64,000 nucleotides of DNA, from positions 28,900 to 92,899 of the forward strand of contig NZ_BDBF01000020.1 in the NCBI RefSeq assembly GCF_001612845.1, read 5' to 3'. Below, one piece after another: positions 33,776-40,853 of this stretch. Origin of the DNA: Nocardia elegans NBRC 108235. Lineage in GTDB: Bacteria > Actinomycetota > Actinomycetes > Mycobacteriales > Mycobacteriaceae. A program made the position numbers and the translations under genes. Position 1 is the stretch's first letter. Every line of letters starts with the position of its first letter. Below the pieces are notes generated by a model. The model worked only from the letters and a program-made list of their open reading frames with translations, searched no databases and was not told the DNA's origin.

Positions 33776-34513
33776 TTATTTACCGCCCTGGCTCGCGACC
33801 GCGGCCGCGCCCGCGGCTGCCGCCTCGGGGTCCAGATACGCCGCGGAACCGATCGGACGCAGATTCTCGTCCAGTTCGTAGCGCAGCGGAATACCCGTGG
33901 GAATGTTGAGGCCGGCGATATCCTCGTCGGAAATACCGTCCAGATGTTTCACCAGTGCGCGCAGCGAATTTCCGTGCGCCGCAACCAGAACGGTCTTTCC
34001 GGCCACCAGATCGCGGGAAATCGTGGACTCCCAATACGGCACCATGCGGGCGACGACGTCCTTCAGGCATTCGGTCGCCGGCACGTCGATACCGGCGTAG
34101 CGCGCGTCGCCGCTCTGGCTGTATTCGCTGTCGGCCTCGATCGGCGGGGGCGGGGTGTCGTAGCTGCGGCGCCACATCATGAACTGGTCGTCGCCGTACT
34201 GATCGCGGATCTGCGCCTTGTTCTTACCCTGCAGCGCGCCGTAGTGCCGCTCGTTGAGCCGCCAGTCGCGGACCACCGGAATCCAGTGCCGATCCGCGGC
34301 GTCCAGGGCGATATTCGCGGTGCTGATCGCGCGGCGCAGCAGCGAGGTGTAGACGATATCGGGCAGGATGCCGTGCTCGGCCAGCAGTTCACCGGCCCGT
34401 TTGCCCTCGGCGACACCCTTGTCGGTCAGGTGCACATCCACCCAGCCGGTGAACAGATTGAGAGCATTCCATTCGCTTTCGCCGTGGCGCAGCAACACGA
34501 GGGTGTACGTCAT
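33776..34513 (-). CDS. gpmA: 2,3-bisphosphoglycerate-dependent phosphoglycerate mutase
   Basis: A 245-residue glycolytic/gluconeogenic enzyme that interconverts 3- and 2-phosphoglycerate. Motifs: LVLLRHGESEWNALNLFTGW with the phospho-His, LLRRAISTA, LNERHYGALQG, RRSYDTPPPP and VLVAAHGNSLRALVKHL. I choose ATG 34511-34513 because minus-strand TAGCAT (34521-34526) sits exactly 7 nt upstream, the layout of a leaderless transcript; an ATG three codons earlier would fall inside this -10. Confidence 0.95.
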   Translation of the reverse strand: MTYTLVLLRHGESEWNALNLFTGWVDVHLTDKGVAEGKRAGELLAEHGILPDIVYTSLLRRAISTANIALDAADRHWIPVVRDWRLNERHYGALQGKNKAQIRDQYGDDQFMMWRRSYDTPPPPIEADSEYSQSGDARYAGIDVPATECLKDVVARMVPYWESTISRDLVAGKTVLVAAHGNSLRALVKHLDGISDEDIAGLNIPTGIPLRYELDENLRPIGSAAYLDPEAAAAGAAAVASQGGK

Positions 34514-34520
34514 GCAGGTC

Positions 34521-34526
34521 ATGCTA
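34521..34526 (-). promoter_or_regulatory. gpmA -10 for leaderless transcript
   Basis: TAGCAT, then 7 nt, then the ATG at 34513. There is no ribosome site, consistent with transcription starting at the A of the ATG. Confidence 0.5.
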
Positions 34527-34592
34527 GCGGTGCCGCGTCGGCGAATTTCAGCTGCGCCGGATCGGGCGCTCGCGGCCGCCGCGAGCCGCGAC

Positions 34593-35393
34593 CTACCAGC
34601 TCACGGTCAGATCGTAGGCCGTCAGAATCGCCTGCAGGGCCGGGTTGATCGGCGGAGGCAGCACCTCCACGCCCGGATCCGCCGACGTGACGAGTCCGTT
34701 GGAGGTGTGCGCGAGTCCGGTCCGGCGCAGCCAGATGGCCCAGCAGTCCCATTCGCTGCCGTGTCGCGAACCGTAGGCGATCCCGTGCGCGAGGCTGTCG
34801 TCGTCGAGCGTGATCTGCCAGATCCGAGTGGAGATCGCCGTCGTGAGCCAGCGCTCGCCGCCACGCAGTTCGGCGACCGTGACCTCCCGCAGGCCGCGCT
34901 CCACGAGTGCGATCGGGGCATATCGCGCGATCGCCGAGAGGCTGGAGGCCGCCTCGATATCGATGAACCATCCGTGCGTCGGCAGCGTCAGATGGTAGAG
35001 CCGATATTCGCTGAGCCACAACATGTTCAGCTCGCGGGGCGGCCGATATCCCGAACTCTGCCATTCCTCTTTGATCAGCGATTCGAGCTCGTCGTCGGAG
35101 CCGACATCGTCGAAATAGTGGGACGCGCGACGGGGAAGTTTCGGTTTGAGGGGTGCGAGAAGCTCTCCGTACGCGCCCTGTTCGGTACTGGCGGCGTACA
35201 CGGTCTGCTGACCTTCGACGTCGTAGCGGTTCCACTCCGCCCGTGATTCGTCGCTGGAAATCCCGCGCTGGAGCGGATTGAGCGGTCCATAGGAAGGTTT
35301 CGCCAGCCGATAGACCTCACGAGACGCCGCGGGGAGAAGCGCGAATCCGGTCTTGGCGCAGCGCCGAGCATTTCGGGTTTCGCGCACAGACAC
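34593..35393 (-). CDS. RES-domain protein, putative NAD+-degrading toxin
   Basis: A 266-residue protein. The RES core begins EVYRLAKPSYGPLNP; the conserved Arg, Tyr and Glu lie in WNRYDVEGQQTVYAAST and GAYGELLAP. The late segment LAHGIAYGSRHGSEWDCWAIW carries the Ser region. RES toxins (MbcT, ParT and relatives) phosphorolyse NAD+ or modify enzymes and stop growth. The protein is longer than the ~180-220 residues usual for the family. The GTG start at 35391-35393 follows GGGAG by 4 nt; a second GTG two codons on is possible. It lies 79 bp downstream of a MbcA/Xre-like antitoxin gene, the usual antitoxin-first order. Confidence 0.8.
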   Translation of the reverse strand: MSVRETRNARRCAKTGFALLPAASREVYRLAKPSYGPLNPLQRGISSDESRAEWNRYDVEGQQTVYAASTEQGAYGELLAPLKPKLPRRASHYFDDVGSDDELESLIKEEWQSSGYRPPRELNMLWLSEYRLYHLTLPTHGWFIDIEAASSLSAIARYAPIALVERGLREVTVAELRGGERWLTTAISTRIWQITLDDDSLAHGIAYGSRHGSEWDCWAIWLRRTGLAHTSNGLVTSADPGVEVLPPPINPALQAILTAYDLTVSW

Positions 35394-35472
35394 CGGTCTC
35401 CCTCTTCCGACAGCCTCCCAAAGGGGGAAGTTTATCGAAAGAGAGCTTTCCCGCGCGGCCAGGTCGACCGAG

Positions 35473-35856
35473 TCAGTTGTCCGAGCCGTCGACGAATGCG
35501 ACTGCGGCAGCGATGGTCTCGCGGAATCGGTCCGCACGGATCGCCAGGGCGGGCGACTCCTCACCCAGCCGCGGATTGGCTCCGATGAACCACGACCGCG
35601 CCACATCGCTGTCCTCGGCGGTCGCCAGGATGATCCAGCACCGATGCGCGACCTGCAGGCGAGCAAGTGCGGCATCCCGGGGCGTCGGCCCTTCGGCATG
35701 GGACCACTTGTGCGGCAGCTTGCGGTCGCGGACTCCGGCGATCAACGCCACCAGCGTGGGACCCAGATGTTGGACGAGTTGCCGCGCCAGCTCCGCCGGA
35801 CGCAGTTTGGCCGTATCGACATGACTGGTGATGGCGAGAGCGTTCGCAACGGTCAT
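35473..35856 (-). CDS. Xre/MbcA/ParS-type antitoxin with toxin-binding domain
   Basis: A 127-residue protein. The C-terminal half shows the DUF2384-like toxin-binding pattern: ALARLQVAHRCWIILATAEDSDVARSWFIGANPRLGEESPALAI and the final RETIAAAVAFVDG helix. The N-terminal half is helical and should hold the DNA-binding part, though a clean HTH is not obvious. It is expected to neutralise the RES toxin and repress the operon. ATG 35854-35856 follows GGAGGG with 9-nt spacing. Its promoter region is unusually AT-rich for this genome. Confidence 0.75.
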   Translation of the reverse strand: MTVANALAITSHVDTAKLRPAELARQLVQHLGPTLVALIAGVRDRKLPHKWSHAEGPTPRDAALARLQVAHRCWIILATAEDSDVARSWFIGANPRLGEESPALAIRADRFRETIAAAVAFVDGSDN

Positions 35857-35907
35857 CTGTCTCAACCCTCCAGTGCACGTGCCGGCCGCAACACGGGCGG
35901 ATAGTTC

Positions 35908-35960
35908 AGTGTAGCCGAAAATGCCACCTTAATGCAACCACTTCTGCTACCTTATCAACC
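35908..35960 (-). promoter_or_regulatory. Toxin-antitoxin promoter with imperfect direct repeats
   Basis: Minus-strand -35 TTGCAT (35932-35937), 18-bp spacer, -10 TACACT (35908-35913). Two related blocks, TGCCACCTTAATGCAACC (35922-35939) and TGCTACCTTATCAACC (35945-35960), start about two helical turns apart and cover the -35 and upstream region; they may be antitoxin operators. Confidence 0.55.
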
Positions 35961-36011
35961 TCCGTATCACCCGTCCGGAACACCGCACTCCCGCTAGGAC
36001 CTCCCTGTTCC

Positions 36012-36548
36012 ATGCGACTGTCGAGAAATACGCGCGGAAGTCACTCCTCGGGACTGCACAGTCCCCCGTCGCCGCCCAGCGACGCCGACGCCCTGACCGT
36101 GAGCCTGCACTACCTGGTCTATTACCGGAACGAGTACGAACGCTCCCGGCTGGTGGTCAAGACCCGGGCCAAGCGGGTGGTCGTATGGACCGCCGTCGCC
36201 AACGGTGTCATCGCCGTCCTCGGTACCGCGGTGGCCGTCTTCCAGGCTCCCTGGATCGGCCTGCTCAGCACGGGCCTCGCGGCGTCGATCGGCGTGGTCA
36301 CCGCCTGGGACGGCTTGTATCGCCACCGCGAGATGTGGATTCAGCGCAGCGTCATCATCGGCCAGCTCCAGACACTGCTGCGCGGCGTCGAACTCCGGCG
36401 CGCTCAGCACGAGGACCGCGACGTGCTCGCCCGAGAGGCGATGATCGAACTCAATGCGATCCTCGCCGAAGATCTGGAAGCCTGGACCTCGATGCGCCGG
36501 ACCCAGCCACTGGCGCGCGAAGCCGCCGACACGAGCAAGGACCGCTAG
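36012..36548 (+). CDS. SLATT/DUF4231-like two-helix membrane protein
   Basis: A 178-residue protein. A disordered Ser/Pro start is followed by an amphipathic helix (LVYYRNEYERSRLVVKTRAKR), two membrane helices (about residues 56-76 and 81-100), then the family's long cytosolic helices (YRHREMWIQRSVIIGQLQTLL, AREAMIELNAILAEDLEAW). This is the SLATT (SMODS and SLOG-associating 2TM effector) layout, a family predicted to form pores as the killing arm of nucleotide-signalling defence systems. No SLOG or cyclase sensor gene is next to it; it is divergent from the RES/Xre pair. The assignment rests on layout and residue pattern read by eye. Confidence 0.65.
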   Translation: MRLSRNTRGSHSSGLHSPPSPPSDADALTVSLHYLVYYRNEYERSRLVVKTRAKRVVVWTAVANGVIAVLGTAVAVFQAPWIGLLSTGLAASIGVVTAWDGLYRHREMWIQRSVIIGQLQTLLRGVELRRAQHEDRDVLAREAMIELNAILAEDLEAWTSMRRTQPLAREAADTSKDR

Positions 36549-36559
36549 TCCCGCTCTGC

Positions 36560-36578
36560 TCGAATCTCGGTGATTCGA
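36560..36578 (+). terminator. Weak hairpin after SLATT gene
   Basis: TCGAATC / GATTCGA (7 bp, 5-nt loop) followed by TTACTTTCCC, 12 bp past the stop. This may end the SLATT transcript before the exporter genes. Confidence 0.4.
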
Positions 36579-36662
36579 TTACTTTCCCGGCGACTCGACG
36601 CCGCTCATGATGACGCCTGATCGCAGGAGTCACCGCGATCGACGGCTATGAGGGAGTCGGCC

Positions 36663-36824
36663 ATGAGCGAACCGGGTGTGGTACCCGACCGGGAAGGTCC
36701 GGAGGCATCCGCCCCGGAACCTTCCGTCTTCCGACGGATCGGCGTCGACTGGTGGGCGGTGATCGTCGCGGGGGTCTTCGTGCTGCTCGCCGTCGCCGAC
36801 GCCCTGCCGAAAATTCCGTGGTGA
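36663..36824 (+). CDS. 53-residue single-helix protein coupled to the exporter
   Basis: ATG 36663 follows GAGGGAG with 6-nt spacing. A polar Pro/Glu-rich N-terminus precedes GVDWWAVIVAGVFVLLAVADA and ends LPKIPW. The DWWAV...helix...LPK-P-W pattern resembles the first helix of full-length YeiH-type sulfate exporters, so this may be a detached N-terminal segment or a dedicated small subunit (inference). Its TGA overlaps a GTG start of the exporter (GTGA). Confidence 0.65.
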   Translation: MSEPGVVPDREGPEASAPEPSVFRRIGVDWWAVIVAGVFVLLAVADALPKIPW

Positions 36825-37936
36825 TCCCGATGGCTACCGAAACAACCACCCCGACAACGGAATCGGTGAATCCACGCGGCGCACTGGCCTATCTGCCGGG
36901 CATCGCGCTGCTGGTGGCGGTCGGCTTGCTCGGCAAGTACACCCAGATCTGGGTGAACGACTTCGTTCACGATCACCACTGGCGCTTCCCCGATATCGAA
37001 TATGTGCTCTGGGCTATCGTTTTCGGGCTGATCATCGCCAATACCGTTGGGGTGCACAAGATCTTCAAGCCCGGCATCGGCACCTACGAATTCTGGTTGA
37101 AGGCCGGCATCGTGGCGCTGGGTTCGCGCTTCGTCCTCGGGGATGTCGCGAAATTGGGTGGCACCAGTTTCGTGCTGATCCTCATCGACATGACGGTCGC
37201 GGGCGCGATCATTCTCACCGTGGCACGGCTGCTGGGCCTGTCCGGCAAGCTGGGATCGCTCCTGGCCGTGGGCACCTCGATCTGCGGCGTGTCCGCGATC
37301 GTGGCCGCGCGCGGGGCCATCCGGGCCCGCAACGCGGATGTCGGCTATGCCATCGCGGCCATTCTGACGCTGGGCGCGGTATCGCTGTTCACGCTCCCGG
37401 CCATCGGCCACGGCCTGGGGCTGACCGATCACGAATTCGGTCTCTGGGCGGGTCTGGCCGTCGACAACACCGCCGAGACCACCGCGACCGGTTACGCCTA
37501 CTCCGACGCCGCCGGCAAACTGGCGGTCCTGGTGAAATCCACCCGCAACGCGCTCATCGGATTCGTGGTCCTGGGATTCGGCCTGTACTGGGCCGCCCGC
37601 GGCGAGGCCGACACCATCGCTCCCGGACTGCGTGCCAAGGCGGCCTTCGTCTGGGCGAAGTTCCCCAAGTTCGTCCTCGGCTTCCTGGCGGTCTCGGCCC
37701 TGGCCACCGCCCATTGGATCGACAAGGCGCAACTGGCCGGCCTCGCCAACCTGTCGAAGTGGGCGTTTCTGCTCACCTTCGCCGGCGTGGGTCTCAACAC
37801 CGATTTCCGGGAACTCGGGCGCAGCGGATGGCGGCCCCTGGCGGTGGCGGTGGTCGGCCTGGTCGTGGTCGCGACGGTCTCGCTGGGACTGGTGCTGTTC
37901 ACCGTCCGGGTCTTGCACTGGGGCGTGGTCGACTGA
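36821..37936 (+). CDS. YeiH-family putative sulfate exporter
   Basis: About 371 residues from GTG 36821, or 368 from ATG 36830. The N-terminus VVIPMATETTTPTTE is polar and is followed by ten or so membrane helices. The signature GTSICGVSAIVAARGAIRARN and VDNTAETTATGYAYS near the middle are typical of this family. It is proposed to export sulfate or related anions such as sulfoacetaldehyde-derived products; direct evidence for most members is thin. It is the second gene of a two-gene unit with the 53-residue protein. Confidence 0.85.
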   Translation: MIPMATETTTPTTESVNPRGALAYLPGIALLVAVGLLGKYTQIWVNDFVHDHHWRFPDIEYVLWAIVFGLIIANTVGVHKIFKPGIGTYEFWLKAGIVALGSRFVLGDVAKLGGTSFVLILIDMTVAGAIILTVARLLGLSGKLGSLLAVGTSICGVSAIVAARGAIRARNADVGYAIAAILTLGAVSLFTLPAIGHGLGLTDHEFGLWAGLAVDNTAETTATGYAYSDAAGKLAVLVKSTRNALIGFVVLGFGLYWAARGEADTIAPGLRAKAAFVWAKFPKFVLGFLAVSALATAHWIDKAQLAGLANLSKWAFLLTFAGVGLNTDFRELGRSGWRPLAVAVVGLVVVATVSLGLVLFTVRVLHWGVVD

Positions 37937-38024
37937 CCCCAACCGGCGGCGGCCGACATTTCTACAAGACGCGCGGCGGCGACCTCCGGGACGGTAAGGG
38001 CATCAGCCGTCCTCAGGAGGAGAT

Positions 38025-38945
38025 ATGAAAACTGCCGCTGCCGGTCGGGCGAGACGCGCGTTGCTGCTGCTGGTCAGCGCGCTCGTCGCACTGCTCGTCG
38101 GGAACACCACAGGGGTCGCGACGGCCGCACCGGACGATTCCGTGGACCGGATGGTGCCGCTGCCGGACGGCGATATCCACGTCGTCACCAGCGGGGCACC
38201 GAGCGCACGGGCGGTGGTACTGATCCACGGGACCGGCGGCTCGGTCTCGTGGTGGGATCCGGTACTGCCCGCGCTGGCGGACTTCTACGTGGTGCGGGTG
38301 GACCTGCTCGGTCACGGCCGCTCGGCCAAACCGGACAGCGGTTACGGCATGGCCGAACAGGGACATCGGGTCGGGGCGGTCCTCGACCGGCTCGGCGTTC
38401 GGCACGCGATCGTCGTCGGGCACTCCACCGGCGGATATGTGGCGACCGAACTCGCCGCGCAACGCCGGGATCTGGTGAGCGCGATCGGATTGATCAGCAC
38501 CGGATCCCGCCTGGACGCGTTCACGGACAACGGCCCGCTCGGCAACCTGCTGTTCGTCCCGCAGATCGGGCAACCGCTGTGGCCCGTGCTTCCGGACGCC
38601 GCCATTCGATACGCCATGAGCAGCGCGTTCACTCGCGACGTCGCGATTCCGCAGCAGCTGGTGGACGACTTCCACGGCATGACCTACCGCAGTATCACCG
38701 CCACCTCCGACGCATCGGATGTCTATCTGCGGGAACGGCAGGAACCCGACCGCCTCGCCGATCTCGGGCTGCCGAGCCTGGTGCTCTACGGTTCCCGGGA
38801 CCGCCGGTGGCCGGCCGCATCCTTCCAGGACTACCGACGCGTGCCGGGTGTGCGGATCGAATCGCTCGACTGCGGCCACAGCCCGATGATCGAGGAGCCC
38901 GGCCCCACCGGAGAAATCCTGCGCGACTTCGCCGGTCGGCACTGA
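38025..38945 (+). CDS. Secreted alpha/beta-fold hydrolase
   Basis: A 306-residue protein with signal sequence (basic MKTAAAGRARRA, hydrophobic core, TAA-A site near residue 35). It has HGTGG oxyanion loop, DLLGHGRSAKP, nucleophile elbow VVGHSTGG, acid region LVLYGSRDRRWP and the catalytic His in LDCGHSPMIEEPG. The substrate is unknown. AGGAGGAGAT precedes the ATG. It is 88 bp after the exporter gene and may be in the same unit. Confidence 0.85.
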   Translation: MKTAAAGRARRALLLLVSALVALLVGNTTGVATAAPDDSVDRMVPLPDGDIHVVTSGAPSARAVVLIHGTGGSVSWWDPVLPALADFYVVRVDLLGHGRSAKPDSGYGMAEQGHRVGAVLDRLGVRHAIVVGHSTGGYVATELAAQRRDLVSAIGLISTGSRLDAFTDNGPLGNLLFVPQIGQPLWPVLPDAAIRYAMSSAFTRDVAIPQQLVDDFHGMTYRSITATSDASDVYLRERQEPDRLADLGLPSLVLYGSRDRRWPAASFQDYRRVPGVRIESLDCGHSPMIEEPGPTGEILRDFAGRH

Positions 38946-39039
38946 AGCCGCACGACGCGCTTTCGAGCGCCGGGAGTTCGTGACCCACATCACTGTGCGA
39001 CGTGGATGAGTTCTCCCGGCGCGTTCCGTCTACCCGAAT

Positions 39040-39261
39040 ATGAGCGCACAGAGCACCGCAGCGGTGAAGGGTCCCGCGTCCTACTTCCCCGCCATCGAGA
39101 AGAAATACGGACGGCCCGTCGAGGAATGGTTCGACATCGTTCGCGGATCGGAGCTGACCAAGCATATGGAGCTGGTCGCCTGGTTGAAGAGTGAGCACGG
39201 GCTGGGGCACGGGCACGCGAATGCGCTTGTCGCGCATGTGCGCAGCATCGACAACGGGTAG
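39040..39261 (+). CDS. DUF4287 domain protein
   Basis: A 73-residue protein. YFPAIEKKYGRPVEEWFDIV and HMELVAWLKSEHGLGHGHANALVAHVR match DUF4287, a small helical domain of unknown function often found alone in actinobacteria or fused to transport-related DUF5655. There is no strong ribosome site. Confidence 0.8.
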   Translation: MSAQSTAAVKGPASYFPAIEKKYGRPVEEWFDIVRGSELTKHMELVAWLKSEHGLGHGHANALVAHVRSIDNG

Positions 39262-39319
39262 GCAGCGCGGGACCGGCCCGACAGCGCGCAGGCGCCGGCC
39301 GTCGAACCGGCCCACGTCC

Positions 39320-40282
39320 TCAATCGGTCGCGAGAGCCGCCGCGCCCACCAGCGTGGCACCGTCGGTGATCGGGGATTTCAGGACACGAAGTTCACGGAT
39401 GAAGCCGAGGCCGGCATGTTTCACCACCGCCGCCCGCAGCGGATCCCACAGCGGGGCGCCGGATTCGGCGAAACCGCCACCGATCACGACACGGTCGATG
39501 TCGAGCATCGCGGCGGCAGACGAGATGGCTTGTCCCAGAGCTGTCCCCGCGCGCGACAGCGCGGCCGCCGCGACGGCGTCACCCGCTCCGGCGGCGCGTG
39601 CCAGTTCGATCCCGGTCGTTCCCGTCCAGCCCTGTGCGCGTGCCCACCGGACCGAGGACATGCCACTCGCGACGGCCTCCACACATCCGACACCGCCGCA
39701 GGCACACGGCACATCCCAGCCGGGTACCACGATATGGCCGACGTGCCCGGCATTCCCGGTACGGCCCACGAGAACTCGGCCGTCGCTGACGATGCCGCCG
39801 CCGATTCCGGAGGAGACCGTCATCGCCAATCCGGAACGGACACCGCGTAAACCTCCGACGCGATACTCCGCCAATGCCAAGGCCGCGCCGTCGATCGCGA
39901 ATCGAATATCGGCCTCGGGGAACAGTTCTCGCACCGCGGCGACGATCGGGAAGCCGTCACGCCACTCGGGAATGTTCAAGGGGGCGGTGCTACCGGCACC
40001 GACATCCACCGGGCCGGCGGCGGCGATTCCGATCGAGCTCACCTCGAATTCGCCGGTGCCACAGGTGTCGTCGGCCGATGCGGCAGCTACCACCTGCCGC
40101 AGCAGCTCGCGGCATGCTTCCCACGCTCCCCGGGACGGCACGTCGACCCGGCGCATCTGCCGCAACAGCGGCAACGATGCGGGTCGCGCTGTGGATTCGT
40201 CGTACGAAACGGACTCGATCGGCGCCGTCGCGACGGCCGCGGCGAATTTCGTCGCGCCGATATCCACAGCCAGCACGCCCAT
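39320..40282 (-). CDS. ROK-family sugar kinase/regulator-like protein
   Basis: A 320-residue protein: N-terminal ATP loop VLAVDIGATKFAAAV, catalytic Asp region FAIDGAALALAEY (Asp-Gly instead of the usual Asn-Asp-Ala), AMTVSSGIGGGIVSDG, the ROK zinc motif CACGGVGCVEAVASG, and VVIGGGFAE. No helix-turn-helix is present, so it is a kinase-type member. The same family lies beside mshA in mycobacteria, where it has been linked to regulation. GGAGG lies upstream of the ATG. Confidence 0.87.
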   Translation of the reverse strand: MGVLAVDIGATKFAAAVATAPIESVSYDESTARPASLPLLRQMRRVDVPSRGAWEACRELLRQVVAAASADDTCGTGEFEVSSIGIAAAGPVDVGAGSTAPLNIPEWRDGFPIVAAVRELFPEADIRFAIDGAALALAEYRVGGLRGVRSGLAMTVSSGIGGGIVSDGRVLVGRTGNAGHVGHIVVPGWDVPCACGGVGCVEAVASGMSSVRWARAQGWTGTTGIELARAAGAGDAVAAAALSRAGTALGQAISSAAAMLDIDRVVIGGGFAESGAPLWDPLRAAVVKHAGLGFIRELRVLKSPITDGATLVGAAALATD

Positions 40283-40349
40283 CTCGCCACCGCCTCCTCA
40301 GCGCATCACCCGATCGGATGCACGGTACCCACTCGGCGGGCGAGCGCTG

Positions 40350-40853
40350 TCAGGACTCCTCGGTATCCACCAGATGCTCGAACGCCCGCAGGTTCTTCAG
40401 GGACTCACCGCGCGAGACACGCCATTTCCATTCGCGCCGAATGGATTCCGCGAAACCGAGCTCCAGCAGCACATTGAAGTCGCCGTCGACCGCCTCGAGA
40501 ATCTGGCCGAAGATGCGGTCCAGTTCGTCGGGGGTCACGGCATGGGTCGCGATGCGGCCGACCAGATAGATGTCACCGACCCGGTCCAGGGTGTAGGCGA
40601 CACCGTAGAGGCGGCGGTTGCGGCGCAGCAGATACTTGTAGACACCCTCGAAGTTCTCGTCGGGTTTGCGGCAGACGAAGCATTCGAAGCGCACGCCGTG
40701 CTTGCCGACCGTCAGCATGACCGTCGTCTTCAGCTTGCGCTCACCGGGCAGCACCACGACGAAGGTGTCCCGGCCCTCGCGGGTGTAGTCGATCTCGCGC
40801 TCACGCACGGTGTCGTCGATCAGCTGCGCGGTCTGCGCGATGGTGTCACTCAC
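40350..40853 (-). CDS. YbjN-domain protein
   Basis: A 167-residue protein with the YbjN/type-III-chaperone-like fold: FVVVLPGERKLKTTVMLTV, FECFVCRKPDENFEGVYKYLLRRNRRLYGVAYTLD, DIYLVGRIATHAVTPDELDRIFGQIL. The role is unknown; it always follows mshA in this lineage. GTG 40851-40853 overlaps the mshA stop (GTGA), so longer upstream readings are excluded. Confidence 0.88.
   Translation of the reverse strand: MSDTIAQTAQLIDDTVREREIDYTREGRDTFVVVLPGERKLKTTVMLTVGKHGVRFECFVCRKPDENFEGVYKYLLRRNRRLYGVAYTLDRVGDIYLVGRIATHAVTPDELDRIFGQILEAVDGDFNVLLELGFAESIRREWKWRVSRGESLKNLRAFEHLVDTEES

Noticed and set aside
33647..34648. 333-codon plus-strand frame over gpmA
   Set aside because: Covers gpmA in antisense and reads through its terminator hairpin; composition typical of shadow frames.
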